NCBI GenBank assembly: GCA_010909165.1
Contig: MU008176.1
Span: forward strand, 550,856 to 614,855
Reading direction: 5' to 3'
Origin: Anthoceros angustus
Lineage: Eukaryota > Streptophyta > Anthocerotopsida > Anthocerotales > Anthocerotaceae
DNA length: 64,000 nt
In this document: positions 25,847-36,292 of the stretch, one piece after another
Layout: each line of letters begins with the position of its first letter
Numbering within the stretch: position 1 is the stretch's first letter
Made by a program: the position numbers and the translations under genes
Notes under the pieces: generated by a model
Seen by the model: the letters and a program-made list of their open reading frames with translations, nothing else
What the model was told of the DNA's origin: nothing
Database searches by the model: none

Positions 25847-26029
25847 GTGAAGTCCCTACTCTTGTAGAAAGCAAGTGCACATCTCAATTTCAAAGATCCC
25901 TCTCTCTCTCAATCTTACGAAACATGGTTGTTAGACGAGATTGTTTATTTGTTGCCATGTTTGGCAAGCAAAGCAGCCACTTTCCCAAACAAGAAAGACA
26001 CAATAAAATTAGGTTGACCTTGGTTTGAA

Positions 26030-26160
26030 AAGCTAGGGCTTTTTAGAAACTAAGGCTTGTTTAAAACTAGGGCCTGTTTGAAAAGCTAGAGGTGAGGGTG
26101 TTTGGGAAACTAGGTTACCTATGTGTGGAAAATTAGGGCTTGTTTAGGGAGGTCTACACA
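26030..26160. repeat. Subterminal repeats of the pogo-like element
   Basis: Three to four imperfect copies of TTTGAAAAGCTAGGGC-like words lie within 200-300 bp of the right terminus. Such subterminal repetition is common in DNA transposons and may mark transposase-binding sites. That function is inferred. Confidence 0.5.
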
Positions 26161-26336
26161 TCTCTATTAGTTGTATATAGATACCTATGTATTTTAATAA
26201 ATGTTGAAATTTGATAAAATTATTTTTTATAAATGTTGAAATTTTGAAAAATATAAATATGTATGTTGAACCTTATATTTTTCAAAAAATAATTATTTCG
26301 GCATTACCCTGTTGAACCACCCCTCGGGGTACGGTA

Positions 26337-27185
26337 ATAAGGAGACTTATTCGCTAGAATAAATAAATAACGAGGAGTAAGTATGCGTTTTCTTTTGATC
26401 CTTATGATCACCAATAAAAACGAGAAGAATGGATAAAGCGTTCAAAGTAATGGGTGAGGAAGAGTGCAACATTTGCCTTGTGACGTTAAGAGACCATGAG
26501 GTAGATGTTTTTGAACTGACTATATGTAAGCATATATACTTTTCACAAAGTGTGTTTACTTGAATAGGGTAAACACGCCACAACGTGCCTCCTTTGTCGG
26601 GAACCTTTGGATGTTGAAGTGCTCCCAGGTATTTTAAGGGAGGCCGTGCTATGCAAAATGAGTGGAGGGAACCCCGCTTTGACCCATCAACATATGTGTC
26701 CGCTTCTCCATCGTAAAGAAACGAATCAAATAGAGCCATACTTAAAGAGCCCGCGTGCAGGCCAACCTGTGCCTTGGCTCACTTGGGTTCGTGTTTATAG
26801 TGTTTCGTGTTTCCAGTTTCCAGTTTTAGGAGGCGATGGGCATGCTAAGAAATATGACTCTACACCACCTTGTCATATGAAAATCAATATCACCTTGTTA
26901 GACTTGTTCACATCTGCTACTGAGCTTGCCTGACTAATGGACATTTTGTTGGTTTCTAGCTAAGACGCAGGAGTCGGAAAAGGAGAACTCATAATCTCAA
27001 TCCAAGAGTGAATACCAAATTGTCTTTGCTTTATGCTTTTATACCTATCAATATGTGAGCCTACATATTATATAGTTCAACTTTGCACCACCTTGTCATC
27101 ACAATATGAGAAATGGCAGCCGCATGGCTGCAACAAAGTGAACCCACAATAAATCAAGTGGAAACAAGAATACTAACATACTTCA
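26337..27185. other. No gene seen
   Basis: Intergenic DNA with short frames on both strands (for example 26347-26739 on -) that show no recognisable domain. Confidence 0.35.
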
Positions 27186-27416
27186 GGCTAATGGCAGACG
27201 GGAGCACTTGCAAATGGTGGCTAATGGCAGATGGGAGTACTTGCAAATGGTGGCTAATGGCAGACAGGAGCACTTGCAAATGGTGGCTAATGGCAGATGG
27301 GAGTACTTGCAAATGGTGGCTAATGGCAGACAGGAGCACTTGCAAATGGTGGCTAATGGCAGATGGGAGCACTTGCAAATGGTGGCTAATGGCAGACGAG
27401 AGCATTTGCAAATGGT
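27186..27416 (+). repeat. 33-bp tandem array, seven copies
   Basis: Seven head-to-tail units of 33 bp, each starting GGCTAATGGCAGA and ending CTTGCAAATGGT. Units 2 and 4 match each other at the variable sites, as do 3 and 5, so a 66-bp dimer seems to have been amplified. The unit length is divisible by three and free of stops in several frames. Open frames therefore appear on both strands (one reads WLMADGSTCKW per unit), without other evidence of coding. Confidence 0.9.
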
Positions 27417-28654
27417 GTTCCGTAAACACTAGTGACCAAATGAGCCAAAATGGAAAGATACATAGTTAGATAGTTAGGTAAAGGAGAATTACGAAGATTT
27501 CTTGTACATGCTTTTTTCTTGTTGTGAGGTTTTTAATAAATGATACAAAATTGGAATATAAGGTTAAGTTATCTAAGGTCAAGTTATTAAAAGTTAGTTA
27601 AGACTTTGATCTGTCACACCGAACAAGGTATACCGGTTTCATGCCTACGAGACCATCTTTCAGTTTACTTCAATGCAGGATAACCATATATTGCAAAGCA
27701 CACGAAACGTGAACACCCCCATTTTCCCTTACTTATTATCTCCTACATGTACCTTGGAAGGATTAACGATTGTTGTTTTCCTAAGTGTTGGGATGGATGA
27801 ATCCATGTATCATATAACATCTTAGAGAAAAGGGTGTCTAAGGTCATAGTAAGAAGAAGAGCAAGTAAGGCCCATGCCTAAAGTCGCTAAAGAAGGGCCT
27901 ACATACGGCCGGGTTATGGAGAATGCATCACCATCTTTGGACGGTTGCAGTCCTTAGATTGCCAGTATCTTAGTAACTTACTGGGTATGTACGTAGACCA
28001 AAAACGAAAAAAAGCAATCCATGAAGAAGAAACATACAAGGTGCTTGCGGGGCATGGAGTGTGCCCTTTTGCCTTTGCTTGTGCCTTTTGCCTGTCCGTG
28101 TTTTTTCGCTTTTTGCCTTTGCCCATGGCCTTCACACGCTCCAAAACATTGCATAATGCATACGTGTGAAAGTACGTGGGGTGCGGCCCCAACAACCCAA
28201 CCAAGAAACATTCTTGGCTCATGACCGAGTCGGGATGCATGGAAATGCCGTAAGCAATACAAAGCAAAGGGCTGGGCGCTGGCAGTGACAGGGCCCCACT
28301 CAACCTACAGTCCGCATGTGATGATGATGGGCTGTGCCGATCACGTGGGCCCGCGCAAAAGAAATGATTCGGGGCCTCGGCGCCCGGCCCCGCACTCCCT
28401 CAATCTTCAAAAATACAGTTCCGCTCCTTTGTACATACACGAGCGTAGCCTCGTAGGTGTACCCGCTAGATTTTCACCATCTCCGGGGTACACCCTTTCT
28501 GGCACCTAGTAGGTCAATCCGCCCGTCCTGGGCCAGGAGGCCACATGGTAAAGCACGTACCCACCCACTCCTCGCTCCACCCCGTTTCACACGAACCCAG
28601 ATACGGGCTTGTAATAATCGCGCCATGTGCCGACATTGAACCGTAGGGGTGCGG
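27417..28654. other. Intergenic DNA, upstream of the receptor kinase
   Basis: AT-rich to about 27.9 kb, then becoming GC-rich towards the genic island. No ORF with recognisable features. The kinase promoter presumably lies in the last part, but I cannot point to a convincing TATA box. Confidence 0.35.
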
Positions 28655-28765
28655 CCGTAGTCCCCCGCCCAGAGCGCGAGGACACAGTCGAGCTGGTAAT
28701 CACTTGCGTCTGACAACATGGCCCTGCAGGTCTCCCTGGTTCGAATCCGGAGTCCCACTCTCCCT
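28655..28765 (+). other. tRNA-Val(GAC)-like relic with intact B box
   Basis: The order of words matches a valine tRNA: GGTAATCAC (D-arm side), GTCTGACA (anticodon loop with GAC), GGTCTCC, then GGTTCGAATCCGG (T arm, a good B box). I could not pair a 7-bp acceptor stem. The anticodon stem has mismatches, and extra bases lie between the anticodon and T arms. It is therefore a degenerate tRNA or tRNA-derived sequence rather than a functional gene. Confidence 0.4.
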
Positions 28766-29014
28766 GGCCGCCGTACTCGCAAATACTGGATTTCCCTCTC
28801 CAGATAAGGGAGGCCAACTAAACCCCGTCCTGCCCTGTCGGCCGCCGCGCACCCGCCGCGTGGAGCCTGTCGGGAGGGAAATTCCAGAGTCGCCAGACTA
28901 ACGTGCGTCCTGTCAGGGGGAGCTCGGCCTCTGCTACAAGCAACGCCATGCCACGCTCCGGTCTCCTCTTGCTCCGCTTCTACCCTTCGCAGGCGGCAGG
29001 GAGGAGCCGGGAGG

Positions 29015-29190
29015 GACACAATGCCGGAAGTGAGTGGTAGCCTCCTCCTGGTCCCGGGAATGGGGCGGTCGGGACACCATGCCGGGAGCAGCACTCCCTG
29101 CCGGGGCACAATGCCTGGAGCAAGCAGCCTCCTGGGTCTCCCGGGAATGAGGCGGTCGGGGCACTATGTCGGGGGAAGCAGTGCGCTGGG
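29015..29190 (+). repeat. Duplicated ~88-bp unit at the receptor-kinase N-terminus
   Basis: Two imperfect copies (about 29015-29103 and 29104-29190). Both contain ACAATGCC, CCCGGGAATG and GGGCGGTCGGG or GAGGCGGTCGGGG in the same order. They span the putative start region of the kinase gene, so each copy offers in-frame ATG codons. Confidence 0.65.
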
Positions 29191-32100
29191 ACTGGGACTG
29201 GGAGTGGCGGTGCTGGTCCTGGCGCTGGGAGTGTGCCGGGGGGACGACGCGGCGGTGCTGCTGGAGCTCAAGGCCGGGCTGCAGGATCCCACTGGCGCGC
29301 TGGGATCGTGGGTGGCGGGCACCGCGGTGTGCGAGTGGGCGGGAGTCGGGTGCGGGACCGCGGGGGAGGTGACGGAGCTTCGGCTGCCGGGGAAGAATCT
29401 GAGCGGGGAGCTCCCGGGTGCGGTGGGAGGGCTGGCGGGGCTGGAGGTGCTGGACTTGGGATTGAATCAGCTGCAGGGAGTACTCCCCGCAGAGGTGGCT
29501 AATCTCGGGGCGCTGACGGTGCTCAACGTGACATTCAACAATTTCTCGGGGGTGTTCTCGGCTCGGCGGGGTGGGGCTGGTGGCCATCGACGCCACAGCA
29601 ATTCCTTCACGGGGCCGCTGCCGGGGACCTCCCGGGCTGCCGGTGCTGGAGACGCTGCATCTCGGGGAGCTACTTGAGGGAGCATTCCCGCCAGCTACGG
29701 CGGCTTCGCCAGCCTCCGGTTCCTGCATCTGGCGGGGAACTCTCTGGAAGGGGAGCTGCCGCGGGAGCTGGGGAATTTGTCGACGCTGGAGCATCTGGAG
29801 ATCGGGTACAACGGGCTTTCGGGGGCCATCCCGGCGGAGCTCGGGAGGCTGTCGCGCCTGGCGTACCTGGACCTGAGTTACGCGGGCTTGACGGGGCCGC
29901 TGCCGCGGGAGATGGGGAATCTGAGTAGCCTGGGCTCGCTCTTCCTTGAGCAGAATTCGCTGAACGGGAGCCTGCCGGAGGAGATCGGGATGCTGGCGCG
30001 GCTGCAGTCGCTGGACCTGTCGCAGAACCATCTGTCGGGGCCGCTGCCGGACTCGATGGGGGGCTTGCGGGAGCTCACATACCTGAACCTGCTGATGAAC
30101 AACGTGAGCGGGAGCTTCCCGGGCTGGATTGCGCAGCTCCCGCAGCTGGTGACGGTGTATCTCTGGGGAAACCATCTGACCGGGAGCTTGCCGGCGGAGT
30201 GGGGGACTAACGCCGCGCTGCAGCGGCTGGACTTGTCGCAGAACCAGCTGAGCGGGCCCATTCCCCCGGACCTGTGTCACGGGGGCGCATTGCAGGCCGT
30301 CCTGCTCTTCGACAACCAGCTCAACGGGAGCATCCCGGGGAGCCTGGCGAGCTGCGTCTCCCTGCAGCGTGTGCGCCTTCAACGCAACATGCTGAGCGGG
30401 GAGATCCCAGCGGGGCTGGGGTTGCTCCCGAGCCTCCGCTGGCTGGAGCTGGCCAACAACTCCCTCACCGGGACAGTCCCCCCGGATCTGCTGCAGGCCA
30501 GCACGGGGAATATGAGCTTCATCGATCTAAGCACCAACATGCTGAGCGGGACTCTCCCGGTGGGAGACCCCTGGACCGCCTGCCAGACGCTGCAGGAGCT
30601 GCACATGGCGCAGAATTCGCTCACCGGGAGCATCCCCGCCCTCATCTCCGCCTGCCCCCTTCTCACCAGCCTGGACTTCTCCCAGAACAACTTCTCCGGG
30701 AGCATCCCTGGGGAGCTGGGCCTGTGCCAGCGCCTGGTGTCGCTTAACCTAAGCAAGAACCTGCTGAGCGGGGAGATCCCGGACTCGCTGGCGGACCTCC
30801 CGCAGCTGGCCATCCTGGACGTGTCCAACAACCAGCTCACCGGCAGAATCCCGCCCTCGCTCGGTTCTGCCACCAGCCTGGACTCCATCAACGTCTCCTA
30901 CAACCAGCTCACGGGCCCGCTGCCTACCGTCGGCATCTTTCCCTACCTCAACATCTCCTACTACATTGGGAACCCGGGCCTGTGCGGGAACAACCTCACC
31001 AACAAATGCGGACCATCAGAATCACCCGGGCCTTCGTCCCCGCAGCCCGGCGAGCAGCGGTACTCGGCGACATCGTCAATCTCCCGGCAGACGAGACGCA
31101 AAGTGGTGGCCGTGGTGGCGGCCATCTTCGGGGCCACGGGACTCATCTTGCTCGCTTCTCTGGCCTGCTACGTGCGGCACCAGGGGGACTGGCCGTGGTG
31201 CGTCAGCCTGGGCTTCTCCCGGCCTGACTTCGACCACCTCAACTCCGAGGCCTGGCCATGGAAGCTCACGGCTTTCCAGAAGGTAGGCTTCGCGGCAGCC
31301 GACGTGGTGGAGTGCGTGAAGGAAGCGAACGAGATCGGGCAGGGCGGGGCGGGCACCGTGTACAAGGGGGAAATGGAGAGCGGGGAGGTGGTGGCCGTGA
31401 AGAAGCTGCGGGGGAGCCGGAAGAGTCTTTCTCCGCTTGAAGATCACGGCTTCTCGGCGGAGGTGCAGCTGCTGGGGAACATTCGGCACCGGAACGTGGT
31501 CCGCCTCCTGGCTTACTGCTCCAACAACGACACCGAGCTGCTGGTGTACGATTACATGCCCAACGGGAGCCTTGGGGAGGCGCTGCACGGCAAGGGCAGG
31601 GCCACCAACGTGCTGGCGGACTGGGTGACGCGGTACAAGATCGCGGTAGGCGTGGCGCAGGGACTCTGCTACCTCCACCACAACTGCAGTCGCAGGATCG
31701 TGCACCGTGACGTCAAGTCCAACAATATCCTGCTCGACTCCGACATGGAGGCGTGCGTCGCGGATTTCGGGGTGGCTAAGCTCTTCGCCCCCGGGGACAA
31801 GAAGGAGACCATGTCAGCCATCGCCGGCTCTTATGGGTACATCGCTCCAGGTACGTATGCGAATGCATGCATGCTTCTGAATGCAGTTTTCGTTTCATGA
31901 CAAACATGGACTGGGTTTGATGGAATGGATGCTGCAGAGTATGCGTACACCATGAAGGTGGACGAGAAGACGGACATCTACAGCTTCGGGGTGGTGTTGC
32001 TGGAGCTGCTGACGGGGAGGAGGCCCGCGGAGCCGGAGTTCGGAGGGAACCTGGATATCGTGGAGTGGGTGGGGTGCAGGCTGCAGAAGCAAGGGTGGGT

Positions 32101-32311
32101 GACGGAGGTGCTGGATGCTAACCTGGGCGCGGCTTGTAGCTCGGTGCAGGAGGAGATGCTCCTAGTACTAAGGATTGCGCTGCGCTGCACATCGCGCTAC
32201 CCGGAGGACCGACCGTCCATGCGGGACGTGGTCACCATGTTGGCAGAGGCGGAGCCCCGGCGGAAGGGATCCTTCAAGAACCCGCTCTGGTCTGCGTCCA
32301 ATCGCCTCTAG
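29147..32311 (+). CDS. TDR: LRR receptor-like kinase, TDR/PXY-like (LRR-XI), two exons, frameshifted LRR part
   Basis: A plasma-membrane receptor kinase of the type that perceives CLE/TDIF peptides. The start at 29147 is chosen because a hydrophobic signal peptide ([15 protein letters not shown]) follows at once; an earlier in-frame ATG is at 29021. Next come the LRRNT region with its Cys-containing CEWAGVGC, about twenty LRRs to 30.95 kb and a membrane segment (31103-31174). The kinase has [11 protein letters not shown] (31337), Lys at 31400, HRDVKSNN (Asp codon 31709) and DFG (31763). An 87-bp GT-AG intron (31851-31937) splits the APE codon; joining gives GSYGYIAP followed by [11 protein letters not shown]. 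The C-terminal [15 protein letters not shown] and [15 protein letters not shown] match TDR/PXY better than CLV1, from memory of the family. Frame-corrected length is about 1,025 aa, as in PXY. All kinase motifs are present. At 29552-29690 the frame shifts several times (separate entry). Confidence 0.8.
29552..29690 (+). other. Cluster of compensating 1-bp frameshifts in the receptor kinase
   Basis: LRR consensus sequence can be followed through this stretch only by switching between frames 2 and 3 about four times: NNFSGVF, then GLVAIDA, then NSFTGPLPG, then LETLHLG, then [15 protein letters not shown]. The in-frame stop at 29675-29677 falls inside it. Several breaks adjoin G- or C-runs, which fits missing bases in a consensus sequence as well as real mutation. 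Everything before and after is in a single frame. Confidence 0.75.
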
Positions 32312-32559
32312 CCACTCCACTCATGCCCGCCCAACAATTTTTGACACATTGCGGATGCGTTTGGTAGGAACGTGGGAAGTAGTTATAGCCAACCTACGAT
32401 AGCAACAGTGCCCTCCACGGCATAGGCATAGACTTAGTAGTGTACATTCCACACCTTCCTCTCTTCACGGCTAATAGGCTCGACAAGCGGCTCAGAAAAA
32501 TGTCGGCTGGCTGCTCAGTAATTCAGCTCTCTAAGCAGGAAATGCGATCCGGGCCTTGT
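32312..32559. other. Tail-to-tail intergenic region
   Basis: Only 248 bp separate the stop codon of the receptor kinase (+) from that of the omega-amidase (-). Their 3' UTRs and polyadenylation signals must share this space, so the transcripts may overlap. I do not see an unambiguous AATAAA on either strand. Confidence 0.6.
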
Positions 32560-34560
32560 TCAAGCGGTCCTGTTAACAAGCTTGTACAAGTCTCCTCTCC
32601 TCTGATGTTCCAAAGGCATATTGCTTCTGCAGTCAACCAACAGACAGGAAGGTGAGGTGAGTACACATGCCACAAACCGGACACTTCCAGCGAGGCTGAG
32701 GATGCATTCAACTTACCGCCTGTCTTCAATGACCGAATAGTCAAGGTCTGCAATCACAGTTGTCTCGCTGTGTTCTGTGGTTGCAATCACCTCCCCAAAC
32801 TGAACATGCCAGTAAAGTCATTCAGCACCACACGGACCCGGTCAAGTAACTGCCAGAGATAAGACGAACAAGAGCAGTGTGGCTACTCACTGGGCCCACA
32901 ACTGTAGAATGACCCCAAGCATGATAGCTTGCGTTTGTATCTCGAGCTGGTGAGCAAGTTATCACATACAACTGCAAATAGCAGAGGATCAACCCATGAG
33001 GAATGCTCCAGCAACTCGACCCATGCAACAACTGTAAACGGCTGTTTTAGACACCGTAATCGCCCTCACCTGATTGTCTACAGCTCTGAATCCGATAATG
33101 AAAAGTTGAGCGAAGGCCAAGATACCAAAATCAGCACAAGGCAATCAAAGAACGTTGCAAAAAGCAGAACTCAAGTGGTCAGCTGTGAAAGACATATTAC
33201 CTTGCCCTCGATAAAAGTTCCCAGTGAAGTGGGCCAGTAGTCATATTAAAAGCTCCGGGGTAACAGATAACATGCACTCCTGCACATCATTAGCTGAAGT
33301 TAAAGGGCAAAATCTTGGAGAACCTGCCCATGTGCCTGACCATCCAATGTACCATCCCTTACCTTTGGCAGCATACAGCATAGCAAGCTCTGGGAATCGG
33401 ATGTCATAGCAGATGCCCACTCCAATACGACCTACATCTGCACAGCCAATTGCAGCAGTAAGGTAGAGTGATTCGTCCAAGTGTCATAAACTTGCATCCA
33501 GTGGCCACTGCACAATCAAGGTTGGCACCAGTGTCAACGACAGTCAAACTATTCCCTGGAGTCAAGGTCTCAGACTCCTTGAAGGTTATCTTCCCAGGGA
33601 TGTCAATATCAAACAGATGCACCTGTCAAAACACAATCAACACACGCAAAATCAATGCTGCTGCTGCTTCGGTAATTTGCGTGCTCGTGCAGGGAAGCAT
33701 ATTCATGCTACATACTTCACCTTTCGGTGTTTAGCCTTGAGCTCCCCATTCTTGTCGTAGATCAAGCAGGTATTGTAGAGCTTGTCACCAACTCGCTCAG
33801 GTATGGATCCACCAACTATTGTAACCCCCTTCTCACGGGCCACAGCAGAAAGCATTGAAGAAGATGGAGAATCGCCATTGATCTCTTCTGCATAGACTGG
33901 GAAGCTAGCATTCGAGTAAGGACAGTTCCACATCTCCTGGGTATCCAACACAGAGATGAGCATATTTCCTACGCTACAGAGGAAAAACTCAGTAGAAACG
34001 ACACAAATTGCATGCCGATGTAAGACGTGATTACATCAAGCAGCTCAGAATACTCACAGGCAAAACAACGAGCTGAGCCCCTTCATCCGCAGCTTTTTCA
34101 ATCACAGCCCTAGCATGCTCTATGTTTGCATTCTTGTCGTTGGACACTGCGAGCTGGCATAGAGCCACCCTAACCTGCAAGGCGTTTGCAGCAGAAACCT
34201 TCAGGAAACATGCCCACATTTCACTGGATAAAGGGACCCCAGAAGACAGTATCTTAGCTTCTAAATGTTAACCTTCTTCCCACTCGGAGCGGGGCCAAGA
34301 GACTGTGTTGGGGGCTCCCGAGCTGCGGAAGCATCCAACCCTGACTCGCCTCCCATGCCTCGCACTGCAATCCTTCTAACCGTATTGCAGGCCAAGTACT
34401 CGGGAATACTGGAGGACGGTCTGCGTGATCCCGGAAACGAACAGACTCGTGTTGCCTTAATTTCACGCGGCAGCCGTCTCTCCGGAGCAGATGGTGCGGC
34501 AAAGGAGGAACGATAGCACCACGATGACCGCACGCTTGCCGGTGCTGTGAACGATCTCAT
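32560..34560 (-). CDS. Omega-amidase, plastid-type (nitrilase-like protein 2), ten exons
   Basis: A carbon-nitrogen hydrolase that deamidates alpha-ketoglutaramate or alpha-ketosuccinamate after glutamine/asparagine transamination. Exons, in transcript order: 34560-34273, 34174-34058, 33936-33721, 33622-33529, 33437-33363, 33279-33201, 33085-33070, 32971-32891, 32799-32717, 32626-32560. All introns are GT-AG and 83-121 bp. The sum is 1,116 nt, giving 371 aa, close to the Arabidopsis plastid enzyme (about 369). The catalytic triad is visible: Glu in PVYAEEI, Lys in KHRKVHLFD, Cys in [10 protein letters not shown]. The product ends [13 protein letters not shown]. Residues 1 to about 85 are Ser/Arg-rich, like a transit peptide. 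The ATG at 34560 gives that peptide; an in-frame ATG at 34752 would add 64 residues. No frame damage is seen. Confidence 0.93.
33070..33085 (-). other. 16-nt microexon of the omega-amidase gene
   Basis: On the minus strand the 16 bases between GATTCAG and GTGAGGG encode the end of Arg plus AVDNQ. Without them the conserved [19 protein letters not shown] block and the frame are both lost. The flanking introns are 115 and 98 bp. Confidence 0.85.
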
Positions 34561-35928
34561 ACGAGGCCACCGTAGCCGCTGGAATGATTTAACCAGCTCA
34601 GAATCTGCCTGGACAGCACCTCCCCGACCGACAGCCCCTTTGATGGGCAAAGAGACCGCGCGAACTACGTGAGCCGAGCTGGCCTGAGCGACAAGCATGT
34701 CCTCTGCTGACGTCCAGCACGATAGGGCAACCGCAGAATATCGGTCACGCAAGCGCTGCCGATCACGACTGCCTGGTGCACTTACTGCAAGCTCGATTTC
34801 AGGATGTTAAGCCATGTCGAAGACAGGCCCGGTCACAAGGTAGGCGTGTATTCTGCTCCCTCCAAATCCTAACGAGCAAGGGCCAGCCATGAAAGGCCAG
34901 TATACTTCGTTACCCTACAGCCCCTGTCCATCGAGGCTCAAGCTTGAAAGAGGAATTCGGATCTTCGAAGGCCGTCACAGGCATGTTTCCACCACAAAGG
35001 CATGGATCTGTTACCGAACATTGGATGCTGCAAGCGCAGTTCTTTTCCTAGCCATCAGAACCAGCAATGAAGACGAACTTCAACGAGACAACAACACGCC
35101 TTTTGGAAGAACTTTATTTTGAAACAATCCATTGAAATGGAATACAACTCGGCAACTCTACACACAAAAACGAGCAACCGCAAGGTGAGCTCTCAACAAT
35201 CAGAACCTCTAGCACTCGACAGCAGCCCTAGCCAATGATCTTGTTCGCCTCCTACAATCTCCCACCCGGAGACGAGGCGCTCTGCAAACCCTTGCCACTT
35301 CCTCATGCGAAGTCGCAACAGACTGAGACGTGGCACAGGCCCAGACGTCCGTACCCGCCTCGCCTCCGTATCACTCAAGGGCACGGTGTGCCATACAGAG
35401 CAAACAGATCGCGCACGCACAGAAAGAGAAATTGGCGACAACAAGCTCCAGATGTAGCCGCGAGCAACGGAAGGGGCTCCGAGGCCAATTACTCATGAGG
35501 AGCTGCAGAGCTCACATGAGTCACTGGCCAAGGAGACTCTTCCCGCGACCATTGCCTTCCCGACGGACCGACCGCTTCCGGCATCAAAGGACTGAGCCTA
35601 CCCTCCCGCCAAACACCGGGTGAGCACGCAGCACAGAAGCCAGAAGAAAGCAGACGACTCGGAGAGGGAACAAGGACCACTTCCTCATCCAAAACTCTAA
35701 AGCTGGGACCGGACAATTCGTCTCTTCGTGCCAGCCCCAGATATGAGCCACACTACATACCCGTGACCCAACGGAGTCACGGACCCGACGCTGAGAGTTG
35801 GCGTTCACCATAGATACAGACATGTACTCATAAAGTTTGATGGGCCTCTCCTAGTTAGTGTGTCCTCTACGGAATACCGTTCTCGTCACCGACACCAGGA
35901 GGAAACTTGTGTAACTTGTGTTTAATCC
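34561..35928. other. Upstream region of the omega-amidase gene, no further gene seen
   Basis: The in-frame open stretch 34561-34752 may be 5' UTR or an N-terminal extension. Beyond that only short overlapping frames are present, none with a domain I recognise. Confidence 0.35.
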
Positions 35929-36292
35929 TTTGTGCGGAGCTGGCGCGCCACCTGGCTCGGAGACCAAGACCGCTCAGAGAGAGCCAAGACTGGACTCCAG
36001 AGGACAGAGGTCCGGGTGTGGCCAACGGCCACGGCTGAAACCTCAGCAGTCGTCAAACACTTGCTGTTCTGGACGGGACACATCCGTCGACTTGTTGCTG
36101 TTTCCGTGCGTCGGGTGTTCGTTGCCCAGGCAATCGCTTAAGGCGAAACCTTAGTGAGTGGCTTAGCCACGACGGCCTCATCGACCGATCGGCCTAGTTA
36201 GAGCTCGTTCCAAGCTCCGCGTACGAAGCTAGGGCGAAGTTAGATCTCCACTTGGGTGCCCCGAGCCAGGTAGCGCGCCAGCTCCGAACAAA
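35929..36292. mobile_element. MITE-like element, 364 bp, with ~32-bp terminal inverted repeats
   Basis: The left end (35929-35960) holds CGGAGCTGGCGCGCCACC then TGGCTCGG. The right end (36261-36292) is its reverse complement with about two mismatches. The interior is non-coding. No convincing target-site duplication is visible. The GC-rich termini contrast with the AT-rich DNA to the right. Confidence 0.75.

Larger units (their letters stand above)
22887..26334 (-). mobile_element. Pogo-like (Tc1/mariner superfamily) DNA transposon, 3.4 kb, degenerate
   Basis: Both ends carry the terminal inverted repeat CCGTACCCCGAGGGGTG, reading inward from 22887 and, on the other strand, from 26334. Similarity continues for a further 6-7 bp. 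The element is flanked by TA on both sides (22885-22886 and 26335-26336), the target duplication expected of Tc1/mariner/pogo elements. A decayed DDE transposase lies on the minus strand inside. The left third (about 23.0-23.35 kb) is a GC-rich patch repeating TTTTCTCGCGAGGT-like words, which may be a later insertion. Confidence 0.85.

Noticed and set aside
27186-27416. CRISPR-like array
   Set aside because: Repeats are directly adjacent with no unique spacers, and the genome is eukaryotic; it is a minisatellite.
28655-28765. Functional nuclear tRNA-Val gene
   Set aside because: The acceptor stem cannot be formed and the anticodon stem is mismatched, so it is kept only as a relic.
28934-30382. 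482-codon minus-strand frame
   Set aside because: It is the antisense shadow of the LRR region of the receptor kinase; its Gln/Arg/Pro repeats mirror the LRR periodicity.
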